64,000 nucleotides of DNA from Phoronis australis (taxonomy: Eukaryota; Phoronida; Phoronidae): positions 963,054-1,027,053 of the forward strand of contig NMRA01000095.1 of assembly GCA_002633005.1 (NCBI GenBank). Reading direction: 5' to 3'. A model generated the notes under the pieces. The model did no database searches, was not told where the DNA came from, and saw only the letters and a list, made by a program, of their open reading frames with translations. Shown in pieces: positions 47,350 to 60,553 of this stretch. Within the stretch, counting starts at the first letter, position 1, and each line of letters begins with the position of its first letter. Position numbers and translations under genes: made by a program.

Positions 47350-47634
47350 GAGATAAGGGAACAAACAAGAGTCATGGACATAATCAGGACAATTCTGAAA
47401 TTGAAATGGAGGTGGGGCGGACACGTGGTCAGAGCACTGGACAACAGATGGACAAAAAGATGCACAGAGTGGTAACCCAGGTATGGAAAGAGATCAAGAG
47501 GACGGCCCCATACCAGATGGAGAGATGGCATCGTGGAGACGAGAGGCACAATGTGGATGAGAGCATCAAGAGACAGAACACATTGGAAGGCATTGTCGGT
47601 GGGCTACATCTTGCAGTGGATGTACCATGCCTAG
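47350..47634 (+). mobile_element. Non-LTR retrotransposon 3' fragment (RT C-terminal region)
   Basis: One + frame reads EIREQTRVMDIIRTILKLKW, RWGGHVVRALDNRWTKRCTEW, a TAA at 47473, then PRYGKRSRGRPHTRWRDGIV, and ends with WKALSVGYILQWMYHA before TAG at 47632. The LKWRWGGHV, RWTK, GRP.TRW.D and final LQW blocks are the usual C-terminal tail of RTE/Jockey-like polyproteins. The internal stop and small size show a relic. Confidence 0.8.
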
Positions 47635-48368
47635 GTACAAGGTACAAGGAGTACAGAATGTAAAAATTAAACACGCAACAAAATTTGCTAAAGGAATTCT
47701 TCGAAGAGCTTTGTCGTTGTTGACGTAGCGTAATACGCAAACTTAACCAGTTCGATTAAACTACTAACGTCATTATAAGACTAAGTGAATGTTCCCAGCA
47801 ATAACAACACATGATATGGTGGCGGAAGAATTTTCAGGTACCACATGTGTGAAACATACATTAATGAAGCAGCACACGTGGACAAACTAATTATAGCAGT
47901 ATATAAACCGTCAGAATGGTGAAGTTTTAGGTAGGCACGTTGGCAACGTAACTTCTAGAACCGGATTCTTGCGTCCAATCACTGCTGTTTAGCGTAATGG
48001 AAAAGGATGAGCTGGTGCAGCTAGATGTATGAGCAGGTTTTGATGCTACATTTGAATGGGTCTTCAACAGCAACTCACTTCATGAACAATCAGATAAGCT
48101 TGTAAAGTCCCCAATACAATAAAGAAAGCATTTATTTCCAAACCTGAAAAGAGTGTTGCAGATATGGTTGACTGTGCCTGTTGCTGTGCCAGAACCACAA
48201 GTTTAACACAATTTCACCTGTACCTAAGGTCAACAGTGAGTGAAGATAGCTTTGTAAGTCTGGTCATTCTGACAGTTGAGAAAGGTGTATTTGACTTCAT
48301 TATCTTTTGAAGACATCATCGATGAATTCACAAAGGAAAGACTTTTAAACATTACACAAACCGCTCCA

Positions 48369-48523
48369 CGGGCGGATCCAGGATTCTGAATTAGGGGAGT
48401 GGGCAGGGCAGAGTACTAGCCAAAATTTTGCTTGTCAGGCATCCGCACACCCGAACCGCCAAATGGAATCTGGGAGAATTTTATGGACCCATGACCTCAT
48501 TTGGCCCCCTCTAAATCCGCCCC
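48369..48523. mobile_element. Short inverted-end element (GGGCGGATCC type)
   Basis: The left end GGGCGGATCCAGGA and right end TCTAAATCCGCCC are imperfect inverted copies enclosing about 130 bp. GGGCGGAT-ended miniature elements are frequent in marine invertebrate genomes. No coding potential. Confidence 0.55.
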
Positions 48524-50165
48524 TGCGCTCACGAATCGTATTTTTTGTTTATTGTGAACTTAAGACCCATCAAGAGATGCTTGATCACACTATTTTTTTC
48601 ATCAAAGCAGTTACACCTTACCCAAAACATGACTTGAGTTTTCCGTGGTAAAACATACCAGAGGCGCATTTTGGCAGTGTTTCCTCCGGGCTAAAAACTC
48701 GTTAATATACAAAGGTCACGTGTTTGTAATACAAAAAGCCTAGTTTATACCCCAGGTATGTTTCGTAGTAGCTGAAAATTTGGCGAAGTAATATTGTTTT
48801 CCGTATTCACCTGTCGCACTACTTCAACAGTGTCATGTGACGTGGAATGTTCAATAGATACTATGGTCAATGTCAACCTGACGTCGTTAGCCCGATTAAT
48901 CATCAAACTATCCCAAAACAGTTTAAACTAATACAATTGCAGCAGTCTAAATAACACTCAACATGTGATCAGGCTCCAGTCGTATAATCTGGAACATGAC
49001 TGTTAATTGTATGACAGTTATGTCTCAGTTTCCAATTGCTAAATATATCGTCTGCAACTGAGACGCCGATTCCTCGGCAACTACAATATCAAATATTGTT
49101 TTACTTGATCAATTTCAGGAGACGTTACAAGTTCAAAGCAAAGTTACCGTCGTTTTCATATTTGTTATTTCTTTTCAGTTAATGAATCATTACATTTAAA
49201 ACTTTTTCTTTTACTGGAGGAAACTTGAAACTTACCTTTCAAGTACATACATGTACATACGACGTGATCCGCCAAGTGAAGAGTCTGAGTTAAGTATTTC
49301 AAAAAATGCAAAAAATAAAGAAAATCAGGGATTCAAAAGGTATGGGATAACTACAAAACGTACCTCGAATGGAGTAGATGAAATAATTTCCCACTCGACA
49401 TTATTCAGCGTATCGAGCTCGACCTTTGGTCCAGGTCGATAAGCTGAGTAATATCTCGTAGGATATTACTTTACCTACACCTCTCTCGATAGGTTTTTTG
49501 TAGATATTCTAACAAAACATGCCGTGGGTGAAGAAGAGTACCGCGGCTTTCTACTTCCAAGAGATACACCAATTGCACATATGTTTCCTGTGAATTCTTG
49601 ATAAATCACTACAAGGCAAAATATGTAAAACTCTATGTCTTACTTCCTGAACTGACATTTCTTTAATCAACCCCACCCCCCGCATTCGAGTGGACCGCAT
49701 TATTTCTCTCTTCACTTGTCTCGAATTTTTCCAAGATCTGGACTCAGTATTTTGAATAGTGAATGGAACTCTGTGTGTACATAGGTCAAAAAGTTGTAGG
49801 CATGCTTACATGTATATCACACACGGCATTCTGCAAGCCGGTAGATGTCACAAAGAAATTATCACTCCCCCAGAGTTTAGTCAAGTAACGAGGAACTGAT
49901 TTATTTTATATGCGCTAACTGCGAAGCGATACTGAAGCTAGTTTATTGTGAAACAACACGAGTAAGTAAGATAAAAGATCATATATATTATGACAAACTA
50001 AACTAATACAAATATCAATAAATACAAATGTTATATAATATGTTGAGCTGTAAAGGTGGGAGACAATCTGCCAAGTAGCAATGCAGGTATACACAAGTGG
50101 TGAATAGAAAGTTAAGTAACAAGATGCGGAGGCAAAACAGCAAAACCAGGCGTGCGTTCAGTAGA

Positions 50166-50265
50166 CGCTAGGACCTACGCTAAGACCTAGCTAAAACCTA
50201 GTCAAAGTCACGTGTTCTCGTTTGACATACACGGCAATATCTCACGTAATCTCGCGAAGTCTTGC
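50166..50265 (-). repeat. Dispersed repeat copy 2 (inverted partner of 22663-22764)
   Basis: Reverse complement of the intron 10 copy, including the segment CGGCAATATCTCACGTAATC. The high similarity between distant, oppositely oriented copies indicates a mobile or recently duplicated repeat. Confidence 0.8.
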
Positions 50266-51644
50266 TTTTTTGTGTATAAGTTCCAATTAAAATAGTCACA
50301 TGCAACAACCGGAGAAAAGACGCCATCGTCTGATGACAAAATATTAAAAGGCTGCGTACATTCTTGCCACATATTTATACGAGGGTTTCATCTTTTAAAT
50401 TTTTGCTACATCCAATCAGAATTTAAGCAAACTCCAGGGAATTTAACACATTTGTTTTGTTAATTTCAAGGAGTTAATTCATATTAATAATTTGGTGGCC
50501 GTTTTGAGGTTTTTGACAGCTGTTCTTGAATGGAATCTTTCCAACAGTTTCGCATTAATAAAATAAAAAAGTTTACACCGTGGCTGTTCGTAAACAGTCT
50601 TCCACTTCCTTTACGCAAGGTACGTTTTGGCTGGAAATACAGGTACTTTTCAGACTTTTTAGGTTAGCGAAAAAAACGGGCTGGTCGACCCCCATTTTGA
50701 TGGCTCGTCGACACCCATTTTTTCCCAAATTTTGAAATCTGGAGAGTTTTGGCATCCTCAGTGCGTTGTCTGCTGGTGCCTACTAGATACATATGAGTTG
50801 TGGTCTTGGGTTGAAAGCTGTCAAATTTGTTTATTTTTGCTCGTTTTTGGCATCACTATCTACATGTAGGTTTGCTGTAGGCATTAGAGCAATTTTTAGA
50901 CACTAAGCAAGCTTTATATATGGTCAGTACCTGCATGTGGTTCATATTTTGAAATCTTGTAGCAGAAAAGAAAAAAAGAAAAACAGTTCTGCTTTCCCTC
51001 TATTCACCCTGCTAGGGGATGCCAGCTGTTGAGTGACACCACTGGGAAACCTGTTTGTCAAACGCAATGTCAAGTTATCGAGTAAGCGGGGCGATAGTCA
51101 ATATCGTTGGTGGCTAATTATATAGAAATGAAGCAAATGCAATTTACCTTGTAAATCCTCTCGACTTTGAGCATTCCACAAGGATCGCCAGTGTCCGAGT
51201 TATTGCTAAAATGAGATCAAAATATGCTTCGGCTATTAAATGTATGGCAACCTGTAAGTCACAGCGTTTTACTCAAAATACCGATAGCGAGAAGAGAGTC
51301 ATTCACCTTCAGGGAATCTTGTCTTTTGAAAACCTGGTGGTGGAATATTCAATGGAAGAAATAAGTATTGGCAACAAATGTACCAACGCACTACGTGACA
51401 GATTTTTGAAGAGCCAGGTGGAAATACAAAATAGAATCAGTTTTAGTGCGCTCGTAGACCCTCGCTCTACTGGGTAAATTTGCCATGTCCGAAAATAATT
51501 TCAATTTCGTTTTTATTGTACACAATCATCGAAGAAAAAAGTATGTCAGAAAACTGACATTATTTACAAAATGTATAAAAATATAATTTATTACCAAAGT
51601 GTTTCTGCACGGACATTATACCTACATGTATGCTTCTGTTGTCT

Positions 51645-51848
51645 CTACTGCCGAGGAATCTGTAAGTTGGATAAAATGTTCTCAGCTAAGGTTTGCGCGT
51701 CTTGGAAACATTCAACCCAGACATCTTCGATGTTTGTCCGTATTGCTTGTACTTCGTTAACTGCTAAGTCGATGATCTTGTAAGCCTCTACAATGCCTGC
51801 ATTTGGGTTTGCGGCATGGCAATAAGCCCTTGAGGCTGTCAAGTCCAT
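51645..51848 (-). mobile_element. hAT-type transposase fragment (protein-kinase-inhibitor-repressor-like)
   Basis: The 67-codon minus frame (DLTASRAYCHAANPN, AYKIIDLAVNEVQAIRTNI, WVECFQDAQTLAENIL and ending IPRQ) follows the helical stretch before the dimerisation region in hAT transposases annotated as 52 kDa repressor of the inhibitor of protein kinase or ZMYM-like. It is short and isolated, so a remnant. The match is by pattern from memory and is moderate. Confidence 0.5.
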
Positions 51849-52916
51849 TCATTAGTTACAAATGCAGCTATAAATTGATCCGTTCATCATTGATTGCTTC
51901 AAACCTTCCGCTTTTGTCAAAGACGATGTATCACAAGGTCAAATTTCATCTCTTGCAATTTTTCCAAATAAACTTCCCAATGCCTGAATACTAGAAACCC
52001 GAAGACGTAACACCAAATAGACGCCCATGACCATGGGCGTTTCATGGGGTGGGCTTTTCTGAAGAAAATTCCTGGTATGGAAGATTGGTACTTATTGCGG
52101 GTAGGAACACAGTCAGCGCTGAGCTAGCAGCCAGGGCTCTTTAGGAGGCCTATTGAAAAGCTTAACCGCAATCTCTGGTACTGCACAAAATTCGCGAATT
52201 CGTGCATCTTGTCAGTGTGAGTGCATCCCCAGGATTTTTCCTTGCACAAGCCTTACTTGCTTTTTTCAGAGTAAATCCTCCCCTCATTGTTTTCGAGGTG
52301 GTTTACTTGGGGTTTATCTACGCTGGTGATGTCGTTTTCGTTTTTCTGACGACGTTTTTTTCAATTTATATTTTTGATCCTGTATTAAGGGGTTGGGTTA
52401 AGCTTAATAAAACCCTTCGTAGACCCGCGCTGGATCCTCAAATGTGGGGTTTCTCAGATACTTACACAACTTACAATGTTCACCGAGCCACAAACATTTG
52501 CAGCTGAATATGTCATACAGTAGGTGTTTACACTACAGCAGATGCACTGGAATAGAAAAAGCGGACGAGCGCAATATTCACCTTGCATATTATTGTTTAT
52601 TACAAACGATTTGTAGCTCAATTGTTTTCCAAGTTTGAAAGCAACGCATTGGGATATATCAAAGAAGATAGAAACAATTATCTGTTTCGAATCGCGCATT
52701 TTGTTGCTGTTTTACGTTATGTTAGTCCTATGGGACTTAATACAGGTGGCAGCCCTGAATGAGGTCGTTCACAATTGACGGCATATTTACTCTTATTACT
52801 TCCTGGTTCCTATTCAACAAAGCTCATTTGCACTCTCGAAAAAACCTCAGTTACGTGCTAATAGCCAAACCATACGGTCGGTTTTAACGTGACAACATTG
52901 ACTTGTAAAAAGCGTG
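51849..52916. other. Upstream flank of gene B
   Basis: Non-coding as far as I can tell. Contains a palindromic CGCCCATGACCATGGGCG near 52022. No clear promoter element precedes the gene B ATG. Confidence 0.5.
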
Positions 52917-52986
52917 ATGGCTGCATCAAGGTTGAGATCCAATTTGCTGTTCATAATTAGCTTTTGCGTTTTGTCCCCAACCCCAA
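52917..52986 (+). CDS. Gene B exon 1: signal peptide
   Basis: The ATG begins a leader of 23 codons plus one base (MAASRLRSNLLFIISFCVL and on to PTP) before GTAAGT at 52987. Basic start, hydrophobic core, and the same phase-1 ending as gene A exon 1. Selected on its phase match to the acceptor at 55573. Confidence 0.75.
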
Positions 52987-55572
52987 GTAAGTATTTAGTT
53001 AACATACGTGTGCATTTACTAGCTTGTGTAATATAATGCTTAATCAAAACATATAGATTGGCTTGTCAAAGTACAGTTCTTTTCAAACGAAGCTAAACAG
53101 AATTCAGTCAAATTTGGATAAACTCCTTATTTCAAAGTTTTGTCAAACTTTTGTCTCAGTTGGCTCACTAGAATGGTATTTTTGTCGGACTCTAATCACA
53201 ATTTACTGTCACGTTAGAGTGCAGCTAATTGTATAATTGTTAATTGATTTTCGAGGTAAGTTGTTGCAACTTTGAAAAGTGAATGGGATCACACCAGCAA
53301 AGTAGTTTGTGGAGAAATTGTCTGTATTGAGACATGCCCTAAGTTTGTCGACAAGAAAGAGTTTTATGCGTCAAAGGCGGCCTTGTTCAAGTTAGTTTAA
53401 AAACTACAGTGATTCTAAACGAGCCATTGGGAATAGTATTGTTCAGAGTTAAAGCGTATAACTAATTCTATTTCTTTTAATGTTCATTGCAAAAAAAATA
53501 CACAATAATAAGAGCCAGCCCAGACAGCACTAGAAAGCAATAGCTCAGAAATCCAGTGTGAATAAAATTCTGGAGATGACAAACCACGAATTCACTAAAA
53601 CGGACTCAGCTCATTGCTCATGCACGTCTGCGGCAAAATTAACCATGAAGATTTTGTCTCGCAAGGCTAATAGGCGGTGGGCCAGGATTTGTAGGGCTTC
53701 TAGAAAATGATTTTTGTGAGTACTTTAGGGGGAAATTTTATTTTGTTGTTTTTTAATTCATTTACTAGAGTGTTTTCGAAATCTAAAAAGTTCTCACATG
53801 TAAAGTTACACAGTTTTTGGAAATTTGAAGTTACCTTATAAATCACCACAGAGCTTAGTGAACTTACATGTATACATGTATTTGTAAAAACAAGTTTTGC
53901 TACCGTTTGTGTAAAAGAAGTAATATGGTCCCATCAGTGTCGTTGTATTGAACTATAATACACTCACATCACATCTTTCACTATTGTAGACAGTGAAACT
54001 TAAAAAATATTAAGTGAAACCTAGTGTGAGAAATACGAACTAAGTCGGAATGTTACTAGGATGTTATTCTGGCATTGTGTGGCCACAAATTAAAAATAAC
54101 ACACAACGCTTTTGACTGGGCAAAATTTGTGACTCAATGACTGAACCATTGACTAATGGTGTAAAATGTAGCTTGTTTGCATAATACACCAGAAATATGT
54201 TATACAAAAACAACAACCGAAGCCGGTATTATTTATGGCCATGCTGCTACATGTAAGAGCCGTACCCGAATGTGGTCAAAGCAAATGCTTACAGGCAACG
54301 TCAGCCCTGGAGTTCTGTGCCTTCTGCTGTCACGGGGATGGTCTGGGAAGGGGATAGTCGCACCAGCATAATCCCATTGATCCTGTCCGTGACAGGTATT
54401 ATTATCATTATTATATTAAACCATAATGTGGAGTCTTTCGCTTTGGTGACTAAGCCAAACTCTATTCCGAGCTTTAGTGCAGTGAAAGCATGCAAGATAT
54501 CGTGAAGATGTTCAATCGTTCTGCCTTTCAAGGTACAGTAATGTATATGTTTGATCCGATTGGTTAAAACATGTTTCGCCTGGTAACGAATTACCTCAAG
54601 TAGCTAGGAGCTTTAGCGTGTCTAAAAATGTTTTTAAATTCGCCGAGTCATCTTTCGGCACGGCGTGCATTTGAAGTTTAGTGGTGGATGGTCATAGATA
54701 GTGGACGAATCTTCCACGCATACGGCTGTCTGGTTACGTTTTAAGCTATTGAAAACAGTTTCAGTTCCTTAAGACTCCGTTAGAAAAACGAAGACGCGTT
54801 GTGGCAGCAAAATGTTTCTCAAGCTTATTGTATATGTGCATTATAACGTGGCACTAAAAATAACGAGTACTGTATGAAATGAGTGTGGTAAACACAGCCC
54901 GAGTCATACAAAATGTTGATCTAATTCTGATCATGTTAAGTTAAACTATGGAAGTGGTTTTTCACGCAAAACATGCACCAGAGTGTGTTTTGGAATGTTT
55001 CCAGGGGTCTGGAAGAGCAGACGTGGAAATAGGGTGGAATAAAAGCACGTTATGTTGAAAAAACGAAGAGTCAATAGAGTACAAAACAAAACTGCTTTGT
55101 AGTAAAAATCTGTTCAAACTTTAAAGCGTCTATATATTCTTGATGTATCGAAGACAATAATCTTTTAATTTAAACCCACTAACTGCTATATTATTGGTCT
55201 CAACTTGTTCTTAATTCGTATGGGCAGTGATTTTTGGTCTTGCCCCGATCTATTATTTTTTAAGGTCGACAAAGATCAGAGAGCGTATTTGATTCAAATA
55301 ATCTTGTAATCTTATCGTAGTTAGAGTCTTTCAATGAGCCAAAGCATGGAATGTTTTACCCCAGAGTAAGAAACCCCGAGTCACACAGTCCATTGAACTC
55401 AAGTAATGAAGAAAGAGCCGGTTTCAACCCATTGAGCTCAAAACAAACTGTTTTCCCATCAGACATGACACATTTTGATAAATTATTTAGTCCCTAAAAC
55501 TTAAAGATGTAGCCATTTTCAGCGTTTGATGTATATAAATTATTCTGCTTATTTTAATTTTTTATTTCCAAG
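52987..55572 (+). other. Gene B intron 1
   Basis: A 2.6-kb intron; frames around 54177-54531 have no motif. Nothing recognised. The acceptor is TTCCAAG. Confidence 0.65.
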
Positions 55573-55785
55573 CGCTTTGTTCTGAATGCGAAGATGCGAA
55601 GGTATTGAAGAATCAAATCTTCAGAAATGCACTGTACGTTCCGGATGTTGCTGTCGAGGTACTCCACTGCGACAGGGCTCTTGATTCCGGCTGGTACCGG
55701 TTCGTGTCTCCAGCTGGCGGCACAATACCAACAACTTGCGTTGAGATCTACCACTGCGGAACAAAGCACCCAGGATGGATGATGG
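55573..55785 (+). CDS. Gene B exon 2: first half of D8C domain
   Basis: A 213-nt phase 1-1 exon, one codon longer than in gene A. It contains VLKNQIFRNALY, LHCDRAL, GWYRF, PTTCVEIYHCGT and PGWMMG, the same motif order as 5396-5605. The N-terminal LCSECED carries two cysteines compared with one in gene A, so disulphide pairing at the start of the module may differ. Donor GTAAGG. Confidence 0.88.
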
Positions 55786-58700
55786 GTAAGGCTTAGATGA
55801 CGGTAGCAATAGGAAGATGGGTAAAACACAAATCACAGTACATGTAGCTGTACACTGTCGTATTGAGTTAAATAACTGCATGTACCTTATTTAAGCCAAA
55901 AAATTGGAAATGAAAAAGAATGCCAAATCTGGAAGACCATAGACTTCAGTCGTACATGTGTATCTGCAACACTATTAAAATAACCAAGGTACAGTACAAT
56001 ATGACCTTTAGTACTTTCACTATGAGTGTACGTTGCCAGGATAGTCGTGTAACTCCACTTCAAGAAACCTTGATAACAGGTGGAGCCATTCGTGACAGAA
56101 TTGAACAATTACAGGCTTCAAAAATCTTAAACCCACCGTGAAAACAAACTTAGCGAACAGACGGTGGGTGACACTACTGCTCACCAAAGAAGGAAAACAT
56201 ATCAAAGCAGTCATTGCCAAACTTTCTCCTAATCCCAAAAGAGCTGCTTTAGGTTACGCAAGTTTTGTCTGGATTATGATGCAGTTCCTAGTTTTTACAT
56301 ACCGTAAACAGCTTAGTTGTCAAGTTTCTCCAGAAAGCAGTTTACAAACAGAACGCATTGCGCTGGTACCGTGACTAATATTCATATAAATGTATCTCCT
56401 CTCATTTTTTAATTCAAAGTTTCTTTAAACGAAGTCGTGGCTGTGAAAGCGAGAATTTAAAGATGCCTAGACAGCGATAAACAGACCAAATTGCATGATT
56501 GAAAGTGGTTCTCTACCACTGAAACATGATTCAACTTGCTCAGCAGGGTGTTTTGGTTAAGATTTTTTAATTATGTTGATGTCAAACCACTTGTCAACTT
56601 ATCACCTCCTCGTCAATTTTTCTTCTACAAGGCGTAGACGTAGCCATATTCCCTGACCTTTGACCTCAAACGACTTTAAGCAACTGACTGTGAGTGCATT
56701 TATCATAAATGGGAGGGAGATTAGGAAATCTGTGGTAACCACACAGTTTTTTCAAAAATGTGAATTCTGTGATTTTTTCTAGACATTTCCTCACAGAGGA
56801 AAGTGAATTAATCTGTACCAGACGTTGCAAGATAGCACTTTCGTCAGGAATTGTTTAAAATAATATATTTTTGATGAGCTGAGAATCGGGCTAAAAACCT
56901 GAAATGCTGATCGTGGGCAAACTGAGATCACTGTTCTCGAAAGAAAACTTGTGGACTGAATAAGAAAAACCATCAGTGGCCATGTCAGGTTGTATGGACC
57001 TCAGAGGAGTAATATTAGGTTCTTCCTTGGTCCTTGTCCTTGCTCTCCCTTGGTACATCTAAGCTGACATTGCTTTCGGGATCAGCCTATACTCTTGTAT
57101 TGTTACACAATCAGATCATGCGCCCACCCAGGGGGATGGNGGGGGGGGCTAGTGGGCTCGAACGAGCCCCCCATTTGGCGAAGTGGGCAAAAAGGTCCGG
57201 CTCTAAGAAACAAAAAGTCCTAGGAAACGAGACAAAATTCAACTAAAAAGGCAGGAACTACCAAAAATCAGCGAATGCATAATTTACAGCTCTGAAGGTA
57301 ACTTGTTTTTTAGTAAAAGGTCCACATTCCCAAAAATTCGAGTCCCCACATTTTAGGCTGGGTCTGCGTATTCAGATACGTCTCGTCTGCGCTTAGTTGA
57401 CTTGTCACGCGTGCAAGAAAAAATTGTGGGATATCTTAGCTGGGTTGTAACACAAGATGTCTTGAAAAGGATTAAGTGATCTCGTTTTCTCAAGAAACAT
57501 CGTCTGTGAAACTCTATCCTACGGCTTGTCAATAAACAATACAATGACTTCCTTTCTGAGGTGATGTGGTCCTGGGAGCCAGAGCTGCGTGGTGTAGACA
57601 ACGTTTATTGCAAGAACAGGAGCATCATGTAAGACCACGCAGAATTATTCATGTGAAAATCCAGTTATTTACAAATTCAATAAACTTGTCAAGTGCTGAC
57701 AGTTGTTCTCTAATTATTAACCGTGTTAGCTTTTAACTCTGTACTACTGTTGGCGGTACGTATATTCTAGTTTCGTGGAATGCCATAAGCAAAGGAAGCG
57801 GGCCGAGCAAGAGGGGAGCTCTTGCCCCCACTCATTAAGAAGAAGTGGTAGCGCACCCATTAAGCAAGGTCGTAGGCATCGGGTTTGAGATGGTACCTGC
57901 ACCCTTTGATTTATTGTAAATGTGCGAGTGTGAAACCTCTGTAGCTATGCAGGGGCATTGAGTGGGGCTTTTCTTGAATCGAAAAATACAGTGAAACATG
58001 TAGATATAGAGTAGGAATTGTTCTTAGAGAACACTTTTCATCTGTGTGCTATATTAGTTACGACAATTTGTTTAAGGGCTCTCAGTTAAAAATACCATGC
58101 TTCGAAAAAGACTGAGGAAACTTGTTAAGAACAGATTCAAGAATACAATTTTTAGCGAATACAAACTGTATTTCTTCAAGAATGCCTCTCTAGCAAGGGA
58201 TAATGTTGCTCTTTTTGCCAACCCAGCTCGGGGGGGGGGGGTCCAGAGATGGCACTTATGGTTAACTATTTAATCGTGTAAGTGTCATGGGGTGGTATTT
58301 AACGCGCCTTTGTGTTGTGATCACTCAGTTCCGCCTTATTAATGGACCTTCGGACTGTTGCACATTCTGTTATATGAGCTGCTTCCACATTTCTTAGATA
58401 TTTCTTATCTTCTGCATGCTATGAACACTCCCACTAAATAAGATTGGTCCTAACCCCAATGGTCAAGGTAAACGGTGGGGTTTGGAAAATTGAACTAGAC
58501 CGTATTTATCCACCTTGGCTGAGTCGCGCTCGGCTCACGATCAAAGGGATGCCGCCAAGCTGCTGTATTCATCGAGTCACGGGCGAGGATAATTGATTTC
58601 GCTCACGCGGATATGATCAGCTGATTACAATCTAGGTAGCAGACTGTACTTTTTATGGAGAGAGTTTTACGTAGTTTTTACTGTAATATTTGAAAAGAGG

Positions 58701-60346
58701 AGCGAAAACAAATATGAGTACAACTTTGAATTTTTTAAATCGGCCCAGGATAAGAGATTTTGCAACACAGCAACACTCACGATTACTTTCGTTCGGTGCG
58801 CACGAATACAAAAATATAGGACCCAAGTTATTTAGATTTTGGAACACATGCATTGCAATATTCAAAATACGTTTATTTTGAATCTTACAAGCTGTAAAAC
58901 GTCGTTTTTTAATTTCATTGTGCTCATTCATTGTCATCCGTCAAATCGGCAATTCCCGAGATGTGATCTGCGTCGTGCGCGTATGTACGAAACTCGGGAT
59001 TGTGTTCTTGAAGTACGAAAATTAAGAAACTTTAGCATGCCGTTATTATTGACAGGGACACGATAAAACGAATTTTGATTTTGACTATAGTCTTGATACA
59101 GCGAGCTGGCTGCGTCAGTGTCTCCGCTAGACCCAGAAATTTCACACAGCCCGGAAAGTTCACCTCGTCCCCAACTTGTAGATCGAGCCTTGGACTATAA
59201 TACTCCACGGTAGAGCTAACGACCGTCGGCCTGTGCACACAAAATCTGTGAGTTAACCAGCACTCACCTTGCACGTTGCAGCCGTTTAAGTGAAAAACAA
59301 TCTAGTAAACGCCATTTTCTTGCATAATCCTCCGCCTTCTGTAACAAAAAAGTCTATCGTCGATGACCCGCACACGCACGCTCACTCACTCTCATACACA
59401 GACGACCTTCAAAACAAACGTCACGTGACAACAACATGTGTGTTCATCCAGAGATTTTTCTCTTGTTGTGGAGTACGATGTAGCGCACATTTGGACTTAA
59501 TCGCAATTAATCTGGACTCCACATGAACTTTAAAAATTGTAAAACATAAGGAAGATTTCAGGTAATTTGTTGAGTCGAAACTATGTTTTTATTCAAGAGT
59601 TCAAGTTTTCCTATTGACGATCGCGATTCAGCGAAGCATCAGTCGGCAAGTTTTCGTCCTGTGATGAGCACAATTTTTTGAAAAATTATCGTAATTTAAC
59701 AACGGAAGTTGATAGCAATGCACCACAATTTTGTAGAAAGACTGTCATAGGCTACAAATACGTCACAGAGCGTAAATTTGATGAATCCTACATGTAGCTT
59801 CCGATTTTACCCGTTTGGGAAACCGGGTTTCAACTGCCGTACGGCTACAATGAGCGTCCCCTCCCCGTGAAATGAATTTTTCTAAGCGTTTATTAGAGCC
59901 AATACAGTGTACATCTTTCCACCAAGGCTAGGTGATGCTACGACATTATTCTTTGTTGCATAGTAACTGGTCATGGCTAAATATCATTTTATAGCCTGGT
60001 CATCCATTCCGCCAAAAGTAGTTCCAGAGGTGGCTTATCAGCCAATTATTCATGCATGCTGACTCACAATAGAAGCCTGATAAGAGTGAAGGTGGATAAA
60101 TGTGGTGTTCCTACAGTTTCTTGTGGTGGTGGATGTGTTCACTACATGTGTCTTGATAATTTAACTGTAACTTTTCCATTTTTTGCTATCCCGTCTTCCG
60201 GAACGGAAAGGACAATACTCGAGAACTTTATAGCGTTACATAGCAAAATGCCAACGGTAGACAATATACTACTAAACAGCTTAATAGCTTCAAACCTTGT
60301 GGATGCTTGTAGATCTCACTACGTTGTAAATACTTTTCAAATTAAG
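55786..60346 (+). other. Gene B intron 2
   Basis: A 4.6-kb intron, against 0.5 kb in gene A. It contains a dispersed repeat copy (57156-57237), an N within a G run at 57140 and another ten-G run near 58212. Short frames at 58690-58937 lack motifs. Confidence 0.65.
57156..57237 (+). repeat. Dispersed repeat copy (inverted partner of 27581-27664)
   Basis: Matches the reverse complement of 27581-27664 over about 80 bp. It lies next to a G run with an unresolved base at 57140. Confidence 0.75.
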
Positions 60347-60553
60347 GCGACACCCCCTCAGTGGAAGATGGACGAGTGACACGATCGATCTGCATTACGG
60401 GGTCTTTCTTCGACTGCAGTGATTGTTTAGGTGGTGATGACCTGTGCTGTTCTCAAGTCCTCGATGTCCAAGTCAGGAACTGCAGCTCAGTTGAAGATTT
60501 CATAGTCTACTACTTACCACGAGTAACTGCATGTCCCATTGGGTACTGTGCAG
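60347..60553 (+). CDS. Gene B exon 3: second half of D8C domain
   Basis: A 207-nt phase 1-1 exon after an ATTAAG acceptor. It reads DTPSVEDGRVTRSICITGS, CSDC, LCC, VRNCSSVEDFIVYYLPRV and ends CPIGYCAG. All seven cysteines of gene A exon 3 are conserved in order. Donor GTAAGT. Confidence 0.88.

Larger units (their letters stand above)
47635..51644. other. Intergenic, with MITE-like unit and dispersed repeat
   Basis: Holds a short inverted-end element (48369-48523) and the second copy of a dispersed repeat (50166-50265). A + frame at 51211-51477 (88 codons) has no motif. Otherwise nothing recognised. Confidence 0.6.

Noticed and set aside
52202-52507. Hydrophobic 101-codon plus frame upstream of gene B
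   Set aside because: T-rich composition explains the hydrophobicity; no domain and no clear start context.
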